Assembly (NCBI GenBank): GCA_902778115.1
Contig: CACYWG010000005.1
Coordinates: 1 to 64,000 of the forward strand
DNA length: 64,000 nucleotides
From: Oscillospiraceae bacterium
GTDB taxonomy: Bacteria > Bacillota > Clostridia > Oscillospirales > Oscillospiraceae
Reading direction: 5' to 3'
The position numbers and the translations under genes were made by a program. Every line of letters starts with the position of its first letter. Position 1 is the first letter of the stretch. The notes beneath the pieces are model-generated. The model made no database searches and was not told the DNA's origin. It saw only the letters and a list, made by a program, of their open reading frames with translations. Below are positions 54,058 to 62,543 of this stretch, piece by piece.

Positions 54058-54086
54058 TTTACAAAGCGCTTTCCTTATGATATGAT
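54058..54086 (+). promoter_or_regulatory. Promoter of the lipase-like gene
   Basis: TTTACA, a 17-base spacer and TATGAT (54081-54086) lie 79 bases before the ATG. Confidence 0.7.
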
Positions 54087-54165
54087 AACAAGCAGGAATA
54101 TTCGGCGCGGCAAACGCGCCGGATCACACGGAAAAAATTACAAAACTGAAAAGGAGGAGCCATCG

Positions 54166-54936
54166 ATGACAAAACGGTCGGTCAGCTTTCTGACCAAATT
54201 CCTGGCGATCGTGATGATCGTCTGCATGCTGCTGGGCGGCGCCGTCGCCTATGCGGCGACGACCCGCACCTTCACCACGGCGCCGGAGATCTATCAGCTC
54301 GTGCGCGACGGCTACAACGGCGGCGAAAAAGGCCCCATCAGCGTCGTCAAGGGCACGCTGAAAAGCGGCTGGAGCAGCAAGACTGTCTATCTGGTGACCC
54401 TGTCCGGCACGGAGCTGGTGTTCAACCAGTCCACCGAAGCGATCACGGATCTCCTGTCCGGCTTCAATCTCCAGAGCCCCTACTACCACAATGTGGTCAG
54501 CGTGATCACGCAGAACATCCCGCGCGGCTCGAACCTCATCCTCGCCGGCCACAGCCTCGGCGGCATGATCGCCCAGCAGGTCTCGGCCGATCCCTCGGTC
54601 AAGGCCGGATACAACATCCTCAACGTCGTCTGCTTCGGCTCGCCGCTGCTGGCCGCCGGCTTCCGGGAGGGCACGATCCGCCGCCTGGGCGACGTATCCG
54701 ACCCGGTGCCCTACCTCTCCGGCAACCTCTTCGTCACGCCGCTGCGCGCCGTTCTGGGCCTCAACCGCGAGGACGGCCACTACTACCTCACGCCGATCAC
54801 CGCGCACAATTCGTCCTACGGCCGCGCCGATCTCTGGGGCAGGTATGACGTGCTCGGCAACAAGTACGGCAGCGCCAAGCTCACGCTCGACCTTGACTCC
54901 CGCGTCTTCTTCCAGAACCCCTTCATCGACTGGTAA
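54166..54936 (+). CDS. Secreted lipase-like alpha/beta hydrolase
   Basis: The 256 residues start with a signal peptide (FLAIVMIVCMLLGGAVAYAA, cleavage near residue 32). The class 3 lipase-like core has LILAGHSLGGMIAQQV, with the nucleophile Ser in GHSLGG, then VCFGSPLL and DPVPYLSG, which may give the acid residue. It would act outside the cell on esters; the substrate is unknown. AAGGAGGAG precedes the ATG. Confidence 0.85.
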   Translation: MTKRSVSFLTKFLAIVMIVCMLLGGAVAYAATTRTFTTAPEIYQLVRDGYNGGEKGPISVVKGTLKSGWSSKTVYLVTLSGTELVFNQSTEAITDLLSGFNLQSPYYHNVVSVITQNIPRGSNLILAGHSLGGMIAQQVSADPSVKAGYNILNVVCFGSPLLAAGFREGTIRRLGDVSDPVPYLSGNLFVTPLRAVLGLNREDGHYYLTPITAHNSSYGRADLWGRYDVLGNKYGSAKLTLDLDSRVFFQNPFIDW

Positions 54937-54955
54937 GGTGGACACAACAGAACAG

Positions 54956-54991
54956 AAAAAGCCCGGAAAACCATGGTTTTCCGGGCTTTTT
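54956..54991. terminator. Bidirectional terminator between lipase-like gene and rpsI
   Basis: AAAAAGCCCGGAAAACC with its complement forms a perfect stem. Confidence 0.92.
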
Positions 54992-55010
54992 GATGCACTT
55001 GGAGTCTCGA

Positions 55011-55421
55011 TCAGCGCTTGCTGAACTGCGGAGCTCTACGAGCCGCTTTGAGACCGTACTTCTTACGCTCTTTCATGCGCGGGTCGCGGGTCAGCAGACC
55101 GGCGGCCTTCAGGATGGCGCGGTTGCCCTCGTCGACGAGGAGCAGGGCGCGGGCGATGCCGTGGCGGATGGCGCCGGCCTGGCCGGACACGCCGCCGCCG
55201 GCGACGGTGGCCTCGATGTCGACTTTGCCGAGGGTGCTGGTGGCGACCAGGGGCTGACGGACGATGAGCTTCAGGGTATCGAGACCGAAGTAATCGTCGA
55301 TGTCACGGCCGTTGATGGTGATGACGCCGGTGCCGTTCGGAATCAGGTGAACGCGGGCGACGGAGGACTTCCGGCGGCCGGTACCGTACATATAGGGCTT
55401 CTTGGTCTTGTAGGTTGCCAT
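55011..55421 (-). CDS. rpsI: Ribosomal protein uS9
   Basis: The 136-residue small-subunit protein has the family core [32 protein letters not shown], and the conserved C-terminal tail [16 protein letters not shown] that reaches the P site. AAGGAGG precedes the ATG. It lies 17 bases after rplM, the usual pair. Confidence 0.98.
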   Translation of the reverse strand: MATYKTKKPYMYGTGRRKSSVARVHLIPNGTGVITINGRDIDDYFGLDTLKLIVRQPLVATSTLGKVDIEATVAGGGVSGQAGAIRHGIARALLLVDEGNRAILKAAGLLTRDPRMKERKKYGLKAARRAPQFSKR

Positions 55422-55438
55422 AGTGTGTTACCTCCTTC

Positions 55439-55867
55439 TCAGCGATCCCAGACTTCGGGCTTCTGGGCGGCGTGGTCGTGCTCGGCACCGGCGAAGATGC
55501 GCAGGCGCTTGAGCTGCCACTGAGCGATGGTGTTCTTCTGCAGCATGCCGCGGACAGCCAGGCGCATGGCCAGCTCGGGCTTCTTCTGCATCAGGGTCTT
55601 GTACTGGGTCTCCTTCAGGCCGCCGGGGTAACCGGAGTGGGTACGGTAGTACTTCTGCTCCAGCTTCTTGCCGGTGAGGACGGCGTCCTTGGCGTTGATG
55701 ATGATGACGTAATCGCCGCAGTCAACGTGAGGAGTGTAATCGGTTTTCAGCTTGCCGCGCAGCAGATCGGCGGCGAGCGCAGCGGTCTTGCCCATGGGCT
55801 TGCCGGCTGCGTCAAGGACGTACCACTTGCGGGCAACGGTCTCCTTGGTGAGCATGGTGGTGGACAT
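55439..55867 (-). CDS. rplM: Ribosomal protein uL13
   Basis: The 142-residue large-subunit protein shows KWYVLDAAGKPMGKTAA, CGDYVIIINAKDAVLTGKK, and YYRTHSGYPGGLKE. The start MSTTMLTKE is preceded by GGAGG; the frame extends 13 codons upstream without a site. It leads the rplM-rpsI operon. Confidence 0.98.
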   Translation of the reverse strand: MSTTMLTKETVARKWYVLDAAGKPMGKTAALAADLLRGKLKTDYTPHVDCGDYVIIINAKDAVLTGKKLEQKYYRTHSGYPGGLKETQYKTLMQKKPELAMRLAVRGMLQKNTIAQWQLKRLRIFAGAEHDHAAQKPEVWDR

Positions 55868-55967
55868 ATCAGCTTTGCCTCCATATAATGTGAAATGTTT
55901 TGACAATCGTAGCTTCGGCGGTTAAAATAGACCCAAATCGGGCCGCTTCCGCCGAACGCGCTTTATT
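55868..55967 (-). promoter_or_regulatory. Candidate L13 autoregulatory leader
   Basis: In the rplM mRNA leader TTCGGCGG pairs with CCGCCGAA around an inner GC stem (GCGGCCCG region). Many Firmicutes have an L13-binding leader at this place; a match to that motif was not verified. Confidence 0.45.
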
Positions 55968-55996
55968 TTTATACCACAGGAGGCAAGGCCTGTCAA
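55968..55996 (-). promoter_or_regulatory. Promoter of rplM-rpsI
   Basis: On the minus strand TTGACA, a 17-base spacer and TATAAA. Confidence 0.82.
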
Positions 55997-56108
55997 CGGA
56001 TTTTTTGAAAGAATTTAATTCTGATTTTCAAATCTCTCAAAATCTCTCGAATTCTTCCGAATCCTCTTTAATCCTGATTTTGATTTTTTGTTTTTTTCGG
56101 AGAAAAGC

Positions 56109-56837
56109 ATGAACGACATCCTCAACGATTTTACCGGCACGGTGCGCCGCGCCGTGGACGATTACCGCATGATCGAGGCGGGCGACCGTGTGGCGGTCGG
56201 CGTCTCGGGCGGAAAGGACAGCCTGGTGCTGCTGCTGGCGCTCAAGCATCTGAAAAGCTACTACCCCAAGCCCTTCGAGCTGGAGGCCGTGACGATCGAA
56301 CTCGGCTTCGAGGGCATGGACTTCACGCCGGTGGCGGCGCTGTGCGAAGCGGAGGGCATCCCCTACACCTGCCGCAAGACCGACATCAAGGAGGTCGTGT
56401 TCGACGTGCGTCAGGAGGAAAACCCCTGCTCCCTCTGCGCGAAGATGCGCCGCGGCGCGCTCAACGGCATTTTGAAGGAGCGCGGGCTCAACAAGCTCGC
56501 CCTCGGCCACCACTTTGACGACGCGGTGGAGACCTTTCTGATGAGCCTGCTGCTGGAGGGGCGGCTGAGCTGCTTCCAGCCCGTGACCTTCCTCGACCGC
56601 AGCGGCATCACGCAGATCCGCCCCCTCGTCTACGCGGGGGAGCAGAAGATCCGGAACCTCGCCGAAAAGCTCGATCTCCCGGTCGTGGAAAACCCCTGCC
56701 CGATGGACAAGACCAGCAAGCGCTATGAGATCAAGCAGCTGCTCGCGGCGCTGAGCGCGGACTATCCCGACATGAAGAGCAAGATCTTCGGCGCCATGCA
56801 GCGCCTGCCCCTCAAGGGCTGGGCCGTGGAGAAATGA
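56109..56837 (+). CDS. ttcA: tRNA 2-thiocytidine synthetase TtcA-like
   Basis: The 242-residue ATP-PP-loop enzyme thiolates cytidine 32 of some tRNAs. The PP-loop is VSGGKDSLVLLLAL. The Fe-S ligands should include NPCSLCAKMRRG and the Cys in VENPCPMDKT. HHFDDAVETFLMSL is the TtcA family block. A CGGAG site precedes the ATG. The stretch before it is AT-rich. Confidence 0.9.
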   Translation: MNDILNDFTGTVRRAVDDYRMIEAGDRVAVGVSGGKDSLVLLLALKHLKSYYPKPFELEAVTIELGFEGMDFTPVAALCEAEGIPYTCRKTDIKEVVFDVRQEENPCSLCAKMRRGALNGILKERGLNKLALGHHFDDAVETFLMSLLLEGRLSCFQPVTFLDRSGITQIRPLVYAGEQKIRNLAEKLDLPVVENPCPMDKTSKRYEIKQLLAALSADYPDMKSKIFGAMQRLPLKGWAVEK

Positions 56838-56910
56838 TGCTCCTGATCACAACTCGCAGATTATACATCGCTTATGACAAAACAACTGGATGAAAGGATG
56901 GCATGAAATA

Positions 56911-57936
56911 ATGGCTGATAAGAAGCTTATCAATCTTAAGGGGCTGGCGAGCGGGCTGTCTGAAAAAGCGAAGTCCGGATTTGAAACAGCGAAGGAAAAT
57001 GTTGCAAAGGCCAGAGAAACGGTCTCCGCTTCTGCTGATTCCCTGATACGCTCCCTTGATCAGACCGGCGACGGGAAATTTGATTTGGAGGATATTGCAG
57101 AGCTCAAGCGCCAATTACAGGAGAAGCAGCGGCAGGAAAAATTGAGTCGAGATCTTGACGCGCTTAACCCGATCTTCCCTCAAAACCTGTCTGACGGGGT
57201 TTTTCTTCTGTCTAAAATGATTCGACTTGCCGAAATCGACAAAAAACACGCATCCAATATCATCTGCGAAGGATCTATCGGGCATGAAACCTTAGCAAAG
57301 GATCTTCGTATCGTCACCGTCTATCTCGATAAGGTAAATGAATGGGGCTTGTCATTCTATCCTGACAACAACCAGGAGTTCTACTATATGAATCCTGTCA
57401 ATCCCCAGCAATACATTGCCATCGACTACTTCTTTGATTACCTGCGGCAGGCGCGAGTCGGTGAATTGCAGAGGATCGCTCAGGATCTGGGTGCAAGTTA
57501 TTTTAAGGTAACGATCAAAGAGCAAAAGAAGACGCTTCATAAAAAATCTGAATCGGCGCTCCTTTCTGGGAAAGCCGCAGCGGGCAATGCAAAGGCGCAG
57601 GGATCTTACTCTTCTGCCGCTGATGAATTGTCCGCCGGAGAGATCGCCGCTGAAACTTCTTTTGAGGGGCATGCTCCGATCCGCCCGCAGCTTGTCTTCT
57701 TCAAGAACGAGCCGCAAATCAAGGCTTTGGTCGAAATGCGCTTGGAAAACAAGGAAAACGCCATCACCGAACAACATCTCTTTTTGAAATGTACCCACTC
57801 TTCCGGCATCACGGAAAAAGTCGCCGCCAACCTTGACGCTGCTTTCAGTGCAATGAAGTGCGCCGGAAACACCTCTTTTTCAAGCGAAGCACAAAACGAG
57901 GTGCGGCAGGTATTTGAATACGATATCAAATTCTGA
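56911..57936 (+). CDS. Unknown protein with an EF-hand-like loop
   Basis: The 341 residues are soluble, with no signal or membrane segment. A basic helical N terminus (ENVAKARETVSASADSLIRS) is followed by DQTGDGKFDLED, which fits an EF-hand Ca2+ loop except that the last position is Asp instead of Glu. A charged helix comes next. The rest has no recognised domain. The gene is AT-richer than its neighbours and has a weaker, AAAGGA-type site. It may be an acquired accessory gene. Confidence 0.65.
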   Translation: MADKKLINLKGLASGLSEKAKSGFETAKENVAKARETVSASADSLIRSLDQTGDGKFDLEDIAELKRQLQEKQRQEKLSRDLDALNPIFPQNLSDGVFLLSKMIRLAEIDKKHASNIICEGSIGHETLAKDLRIVTVYLDKVNEWGLSFYPDNNQEFYYMNPVNPQQYIAIDYFFDYLRQARVGELQRIAQDLGASYFKVTIKEQKKTLHKKSESALLSGKAAAGNAKAQGSYSSAADELSAGEIAAETSFEGHAPIRPQLVFFKNEPQIKALVEMRLENKENAITEQHLFLKCTHSSGITEKVAANLDAAFSAMKCAGNTSFSSEAQNEVRQVFEYDIKF

Positions 57937-57956
57937 TTCCCGCCCCCGCAACTCAA

Positions 57957-57996
57957 CCGCCGCGCGAGTCGACTCCCGCGGCGGTCGCTGGTTTTT
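57957..57996 (+). terminator. Terminator after the EF-hand-like gene
   Basis: CCGCCGCG/CGCGGCGG encloses the palindrome GAGTCGACTC and is followed by GGTTTTTCG. Confidence 0.75.
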
Positions 57997-58048
57997 CGCG
58001 TTTCGGTCTGTTATGCTTTGGCCATGACAGACAAAGGAGGTCAATCAC

Positions 58049-59062
58049 ATGGAAATGGGAAAAGAGATCCGCCGGCTGCGCAATGACCGCGGCCTGACGC
58101 AGGAGGCCCTGGCCGCCGCGCTGAACGTGACCGCGCAGACCGTCAGCAAGTGGGAATGCGGCAACAGCATCCCCGACGTGCAGCTGCTGCCGGAGATCGC
58201 CGTGTATTTCGGCGTCAGCATCGACCAGCTCTTCGCCATGAGCCCGGAGCAGCAGATGGAGCGCATCGAAAACCACATCTACGCCCGCGGCCTGTTCAGC
58301 GAGGCCGAGGAGCGGCAGCTTGTACAGCAGCTCACGGCCTTTGCCGAAAAGCCGGACTATGAGGGCCGGGCCAAGACCCTGCTGGCAAAGCTCTACAACA
58401 ACCAGGCCGAGCAGTACCGGATGCTGGCCGTAGCAGTCGGCAAAGAGGCTGTGGAGAAGGCCGGCGATCCCGACGCGATCAGCGAGCTTGCCAACGCCTG
58501 GGGCAGCTATATCCCCGACTGGTGCGTGCGCAACCACCACGCCCTGATCGCCTGGTTCAGCGACTACTGCCGCCGCCATCCCGACAACCGCAGCGCCGTC
58601 ATGTGGCTGCTGGATAATCTGATCGCCGACCGCCGGCTCGCCGAGGCGCGGGACTGGCTGGAGAAGCTGGCGCGCATCGACAAGAGCTTTCGCGTGCCGA
58701 TGTACCGCTACCAGATCGCCCTGGCGGCGGGAGACGCGGCCGAGGTCGAACAGCAGCTTCAGGCGCTGGAATCCCTGGCCGAGAGCGAGTGGTGCTGCGC
58801 CACGACCCTGGGCGACATCTACACCCAGCGCCAGGAGTATGACAAGGCCGTCGAATGGTACCGCAAAGGCCAGGCGCTGCAGCCCTCGCCGAAATTCACC
58901 GACAGTGCCATGAGCATCGCCCACATCTGCGAGATCCGCGGCGACAAAGCCGGCGCGATCGCGGCCTACCGCGAGGTACTGCGCCTGATGCGCGAGGAAT
59001 GGGGCATCGTCAGCGGTGAGGAGCGCGAGGACATCGAGCGCGCCATCCGCGCCCTGCAATAA
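58049..59062 (+). CDS. XRE-family regulator with TPR-like repeats
   Basis: The 337 residues start with a helix-turn-helix (RRLRNDRGLTQEALAAALNV, then TVSKWECGNSIPD). The remainder is helical with TPR-like repeats (ALGDIYTQRQ-type ending in DKAVEWYRKGQAL). Such two-part proteins often sense a ligand or peptide. The targets are unknown. AAAGGAGG precedes the ATG. Confidence 0.88.
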   Translation: MEMGKEIRRLRNDRGLTQEALAAALNVTAQTVSKWECGNSIPDVQLLPEIAVYFGVSIDQLFAMSPEQQMERIENHIYARGLFSEAEERQLVQQLTAFAEKPDYEGRAKTLLAKLYNNQAEQYRMLAVAVGKEAVEKAGDPDAISELANAWGSYIPDWCVRNHHALIAWFSDYCRRHPDNRSAVMWLLDNLIADRRLAEARDWLEKLARIDKSFRVPMYRYQIALAAGDAAEVEQQLQALESLAESEWCCATTLGDIYTQRQEYDKAVEWYRKGQALQPSPKFTDSAMSIAHICEIRGDKAGAIAAYREVLRLMREEWGIVSGEEREDIERAIRALQ

Positions 59063-59091
59063 AACCGGCCTCTCCGGATGCCCGCTCTTCC

Positions 59092-59122
<31 letters not shown>

Positions 59123-59128
59123 ATTTTT

Positions 59129-59156
59129 GTAGGGGCCGACGCCCTCGGCGGCCCGC
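59129..59156. repeat. Short dispersed GC-rich repeat, copy 2
   Basis: GTAGGGGCCGACGCCCTCG and the bases after it match 14397-14424 with two differences. Confidence 0.65.
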
Positions 59157-59164
59157 CCCGCGGC

Positions 59165-59198
59165 AAAAAATCGGCGTGACCGAAACGGTCACGCCGAT
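59165..59198 (-). terminator. Terminator closing the phage module
   Basis: ATCGGCGTGACCG/CGGTCACGCCGAT is followed on the minus strand by TTTTTT. Confidence 0.88.
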
Positions 59199-59224
59199 CC
59201 TTATTTATCTGCCCGCCGCGGAAC

Positions 59225-60262
59225 TCAGCCGATCCCGCGCTCGCGCAGGATGCCGCTGATCCAGCGCTGCTGCGCCTCGCTCATCTGCGCGTACATGGGC
59301 GAGGATTTGATCTTCGCATAGGCCTTCTCCGGCTTCTCGCTGCCCCGCAGCGCGGAGGCCCAGGAGGCCAGCAGCTGGAAGGGCACGCCGGGCTTCGGAG
59401 CCGCCCCGCTCCCGCCGCCGCTGCTGTTTTGATCGATATAGGCCTCGTACTGTCCCTCGGTCCAGCCGAGGGCCTCCAGCTGCTCCGGCGTGAGCGCGAG
59501 GCCCGCCTCCAGCAGCATCTTCGCCGCGGCGGCGAGCCGGCTTCGCTCGGCCTGCCGTGCGGCAAAGGTCGGCGTCCCGTCCGGCATCAGGCCCGACAGC
59601 TGCGCCAGATTCAGCTCCGTCTCGATGCCGAAGCGCTTCATCTTCCAGGCGTATTCCGCCTCCCAGCGGGCCAGCTCCGTATTGAACTGCGCGACGGACA
59701 GATTTTTCTCCTTCGCCCAGCGCTCCAGCTCCATCAGCTCCGACAGCTGCTTCTGCGTCAGCTCCAGGATCTTGTCCGCCTTGCGGAATTCGCCCTGCCG
59801 GCGCAGATCCTCGATCTGCCGCGCCGTCTCGGCGGCCAGGCGCTGCTGCTCCAGCCCGACCTGGCGGCGGTTGACGGCGGCGGTGTTCTGGATGGAGGCG
59901 ACCTGCGCCTGGCCGATGCCGCCGCGGTCGCCGCGCATCTCGGCATAGAGCGCCTGGTTGTCCAGCGCCTGCCGTTCGTCGATCGCGATCTGATCGCGCA
60001 GGCTCTGAAAGCCGGGCTGCGCGTCCTCCTCGGCGCGCCGCAGTGCCTCCACGCCCTGCTCCACCTCGTTGTCGATCCGCTGCTCGGCCTGCTCGCGCGC
60101 GGCCGCGCCCTGTTCGGCCAGAAGCCTGCGCTCCTCGTCGATATCCACGTCCGGCACGGGGTCGATGTCCGGCTTGTCCGCCGGCGCGCTCTCCTGCGTC
60201 ACGCGCACGGTTGCGCTGCCCGAAGCGCTCTGCTTCTCCTTCTGTTTCTCATCCTTCGCCAT
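59225..60262 (-). CDS. Phage-associated coiled-coil protein of unknown function
   Basis: The 345 residues are rich in Glu, Gln, Ala and Arg. A long helical, probably coiled-coil stretch spans about 45-235 (for example EQRIDNEVEQGVEALRRAEE). A Gly/Ser hinge (SSGGGSGAAP) leads to a small C-terminal part (QRWISGILRERGIG). AAAGGAGG precedes the ATG. It is the last gene of the phage module, placed after a hairpin. No family is recognised. Confidence 0.6.
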   Translation of the reverse strand: MAKDEKQKEKQSASGSATVRVTQESAPADKPDIDPVPDVDIDEERRLLAEQGAAAREQAEQRIDNEVEQGVEALRRAEEDAQPGFQSLRDQIAIDERQALDNQALYAEMRGDRGGIGQAQVASIQNTAAVNRRQVGLEQQRLAAETARQIEDLRRQGEFRKADKILELTQKQLSELMELERWAKEKNLSVAQFNTELARWEAEYAWKMKRFGIETELNLAQLSGLMPDGTPTFAARQAERSRLAAAAKMLLEAGLALTPEQLEALGWTEGQYEAYIDQNSSGGGSGAAPKPGVPFQLLASWASALRGSEKPEKAYAKIKSSPMYAQMSEAQQRWISGILRERGIG

Positions 60263-60276
60263 GGCGTCCTCCTTTG

Positions 60277-60306
60277 AAAAGAGCCCAACATATCGGGCTC
60301 TTTTTT
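60277..60306 (-). terminator. Hairpin between the holin-like gene and the last phage gene
   Basis: AAAAGAGCCC/GGGCTCTTTT has T runs on both strands and could lower expression of the gene at 59225-60262. Confidence 0.65.
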
Positions 60307-60511
60307 ATCTTTCGTCCTTTGCGGCGGCGGCCGCGTCCGTCAGTCCCTCGGCCAGCAGATAACCCAGTACCGCCGCGCCCTGCAGAATGACGCCGGCGAC
60401 GGTATTCGCCGCAGTTTCCGCGCCGCCGAAGGCGACGATCAGGCCGCTGACAAAGGCCGCGACGGCCAGCCACAGCTTGCGGCTCGTCAGTTTTCTCTTC
60501 CAGTTGTGCAT
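60305..60511 (-). CDS. Small phage holin-like membrane protein
   Basis: The 68 residues have a basic N terminus (HNWKRKLTSRKLW) and two hydrophobic segments (LAVAAFVSGLIVAFGG and VAGVILQGAAVLGYLLA). The size and place after the endolysin suit a holin-like function. The start has AAAGGAG upstream. Confidence 0.65.
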   Translation of the reverse strand: MHNWKRKLTSRKLWLAVAAFVSGLIVAFGGAETAANTVAGVILQGAAVLGYLLAEGLTDAAAAAKDER

Positions 60512-60522
60512 ATGCTCTCCTT

Positions 60523-60696
60523 TCATGCGCCGAACAGCATCTTCACCAGCACACCCACCAGCGCCGTGCCGATCACGCCCACGCCCCAGAGGATGGCGGA
60601 CAGCTTCGTATTGATCACCGCGAACTCCGTGTCCTTCCTGGCCATCCGCTCCTCCAGCGCATGCACCCGCTCGCTCAGGGCCTGCAGCTCGTTCAT
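60523..60696 (-). CDS. Small phage protein with coiled coil and one membrane helix (XhlA-like)
   Basis: The 57 residues start with a short coiled coil (LSERVHALEERMAR), then one helix (ILWGVGVIGTALVGVLVKML). This resembles the XhlA class of lysis-associated proteins. The ATG overlaps the endolysin stop (ATGA). Confidence 0.65.
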   Translation of the reverse strand: MNELQALSERVHALEERMARKDTEFAVINTKLSAILWGVGVIGTALVGVLVKMLFGA

Positions 60697-61445
60697 CCGC
60701 TCACCCCCAGCAGCTTTCTCCAGCTCATGGGGCCGCACACGCCGTCCGCCTCCAGGCCGTTTTCCGCCTGATAGCGCCGCAGCGCCGCCTCTGTGGCGGG
60801 GCCGAAGTCCCCGTCCGCGCCGTCCGGGCCGCAGTCAAAGCCGTCGGCGATCAGCACCGCCTGCATGGCCTTCACGCTCTCCCCGCGGCTGCCGCGCCGC
60901 AGCATCGGCAGCACGATGCCGTCCGCGCTCCCCTTGCCTTCCCCTTGAGGGGAAGGTGGCGCGGCAGCGCCGGATGAGGTGTTCGTTTCCCCGCCCATAT
61001 AGCGCAGCACGTGATCCCAGGGGTAGTTGTAATAGCTGCTCACGCAGATCTCGCGGCTGTTCTGGTCGCCGGTCTGGCCGCCGGTCGCACCGCCGTGCTC
61101 GTTGCTGCCGGCCTTGACACACTGTCCGTCGCCGACGTACAGCTCGGCGTGATGCGCGGTGTTGAGCAGCACGTCGCCCTTGCGCAGACCCTTGCCGGTC
61201 GCCAGATTGACCTGTTTGGTCACGTCGCGGAAGCCGCAGCGCAGGAAGGCGGGCAGCATATTGCCCGTATAGCTCGCGCCGGATGCCCTCACCGGCACGC
61301 CCGCCTGCTGCCAGGCGGTGATGATGAAGCTGGAGCAGTCGTAATCCGGCCCCCAGCGTTTTTCCTGGTCGTAGCCGTGCCGGGCGTCCCGCGCCATGGC
61401 GAGCGCCCAGTCCACCGCCTTATTGATCGTTTCCTGTCTCGTCAT
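60693..61445 (-). CDS. Phage endolysin, cysteine peptidase plus peptidoglycan-binding domain
   Basis: The 250 residues carry an N-terminal NlpC/P60-type peptidase: YDCSSFIITAWQQAG holds the Cys and TAHHAELYVGDG the His. The C-terminal peptidoglycan-binding domain is seen as LRRGSRGESVKAMQAVL and GDFGPATEAALRRYQ. The linker between them (NTSSGAAAPPSPQGEGKG) is coded by a family A repeat arm in frame. The start MTRQETINK has GGAAGGGAG upstream. It cuts the host wall during phage release. Confidence 0.88.
   Translation of the reverse strand: MTRQETINKAVDWALAMARDARHGYDQEKRWGPDYDCSSFIITAWQQAGVPVRASGASYTGNMLPAFLRCGFRDVTKQVNLATGKGLRKGDVLLNTAHHAELYVGDGQCVKAGSNEHGGATGGQTGDQNSREICVSSYYNYPWDHVLRYMGGETNTSSGAAAPPSPQGEGKGSADGIVLPMLRRGSRGESVKAMQAVLIADGFDCGPDGADGDFGPATEAALRRYQAENGLEADGVCGPMSWRKLLGVSG
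60936..60981. repeat. Family A half element inside the endolysin gene
   Basis: The 46 bases contain the hairpin CTTCCCCTTGAGGGGAAG, a GGCGC...GCGCC hairpin and the end GGATGAGGTG. Together with two extra bases they add about 16 codons without breaking the frame. Confidence 0.9.
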
Positions 61446-61480
61446 AGGCGTCTCCCTTCCGTTCTGCAATCCCTGCTCCA

Positions 61481-62530
61481 TCATATTCCGGCCTCGCTGA
61501 TCCTGTCGCCGCGATCGAGAAAGATCCGCACCGGCACGATCGCGCTGCCGGTATCCAGCAGCAGCCGGTATCGCCGGACCGCGCTGCCGGTATCCAGGCG
61601 CAGGATGCCCAGGCGGCGGGCTGTGGCGGCGACCGCGACCGCGCCGCTCACCGTGTGCGTGCCTCCGCTCGGGAAGCTCGCGCCGTTGAGCGTGTGCGTC
61701 AGCAGCTCATAGCCTGCCTGCGCCGCGAAGCGGACCGTCAGCGTGTCGCCGTGCGTGATGACGGCGCCGTCAGGGAGCGCCGTTCCGTCTCGCAGCACCA
61801 TGACCGTGCTGCCCGCCCCGGCGCTGACGGTCAGCGTGTAGGTCTTGCGGACCGCCGTCGCGGCGACCGTGACCGCGCCGGTCACGGTATGCGTGCCGCC
61901 GCTCGAAAAGCTTGCGCCGTTGAGCGTATGTGTCAGCAGCGTATAACCGCTCTGCGCCGCGAAATTCACCGTCAGCCGGTCGCCGTAGCTCAGCACCGCG
62001 CCGTTAGAGAGCGCCGTCCCGTTTCGCAGCACCGTGACCGTGCTGCCCGTCCCGGCGCTGATCGACAGGCTGAACGTTCTCGTCTCATCCAGCGCCTGCG
62101 AGCCGCTCAGGCCGTAGAAGGTCATGAAATAGCTTTCGCTGTAGTACAGCCTCGCCGTCACGCTGAAGGCCGCCGTCGCCCTGCCGTCGGCGGCGTGATC
62201 CACGGTCGCCGTCCAGCGGCAGGTCTGGCCGCTCGTTCCGTCGGTCAGATCGTGCCAAGCGCTGTCAGCGGCGAAGTCGACATAGTAATCGAAGGATGCG
62301 CTCCCGCCGCCGCTGAAGAGCGTGCTGCCGTTGAGCTCGACGAGTGCGTTGTTGAGCAGCTGGAAGCGGCCGGCGTATCTGGGCGCGCGGGCCTGCATCG
62401 TGACCGTCAGCGTGCTGCGGTTGGCGGCCGCGTGATAGCTTGTCTCCAGCTTCAGCCGCAGCTGGGCGACGGAGCCGAGCGTCCCGTTGTCGTTCCAGCC
62501 CGCCTCGCCCGGCACATAGTAGATCGCCAT
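61481..62530 (-). CDS. Phage tail/receptor protein with two bacterial-type repeats
   Basis: The 349 residues have a beta-rich N-terminal domain and then two repeats of about 77 residues. The repeats share GDRLTVNFAAQSGYTLLTH against GDTLTVRFAAQAGYELLTH, and both have LNGASF. They resemble InlB B-type repeats common in surface and tail-tip proteins. A tandem LDTGSA motif lies near the C terminus. GAGAGGAG precedes the ATG. It probably helps host binding. Confidence 0.7.
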   Translation of the reverse strand: MAIYYVPGEAGWNDNGTLGSVAQLRLKLETSYHAAANRSTLTVTMQARAPRYAGRFQLLNNALVELNGSTLFSGGGSASFDYYVDFAADSAWHDLTDGTSGQTCRWTATVDHAADGRATAAFSVTARLYYSESYFMTFYGLSGSQALDETRTFSLSISAGTGSTVTVLRNGTALSNGAVLSYGDRLTVNFAAQSGYTLLTHTLNGASFSSGGTHTVTGAVTVAATAVRKTYTLTVSAGAGSTVMVLRDGTALPDGAVITHGDTLTVRFAAQAGYELLTHTLNGASFPSGGTHTVSGAVAVAATARRLGILRLDTGSAVRRYRLLLDTGSAIVPVRIFLDRGDRISEAGI

Positions 62531-62543
62531 TGTCCCGCTCCTC

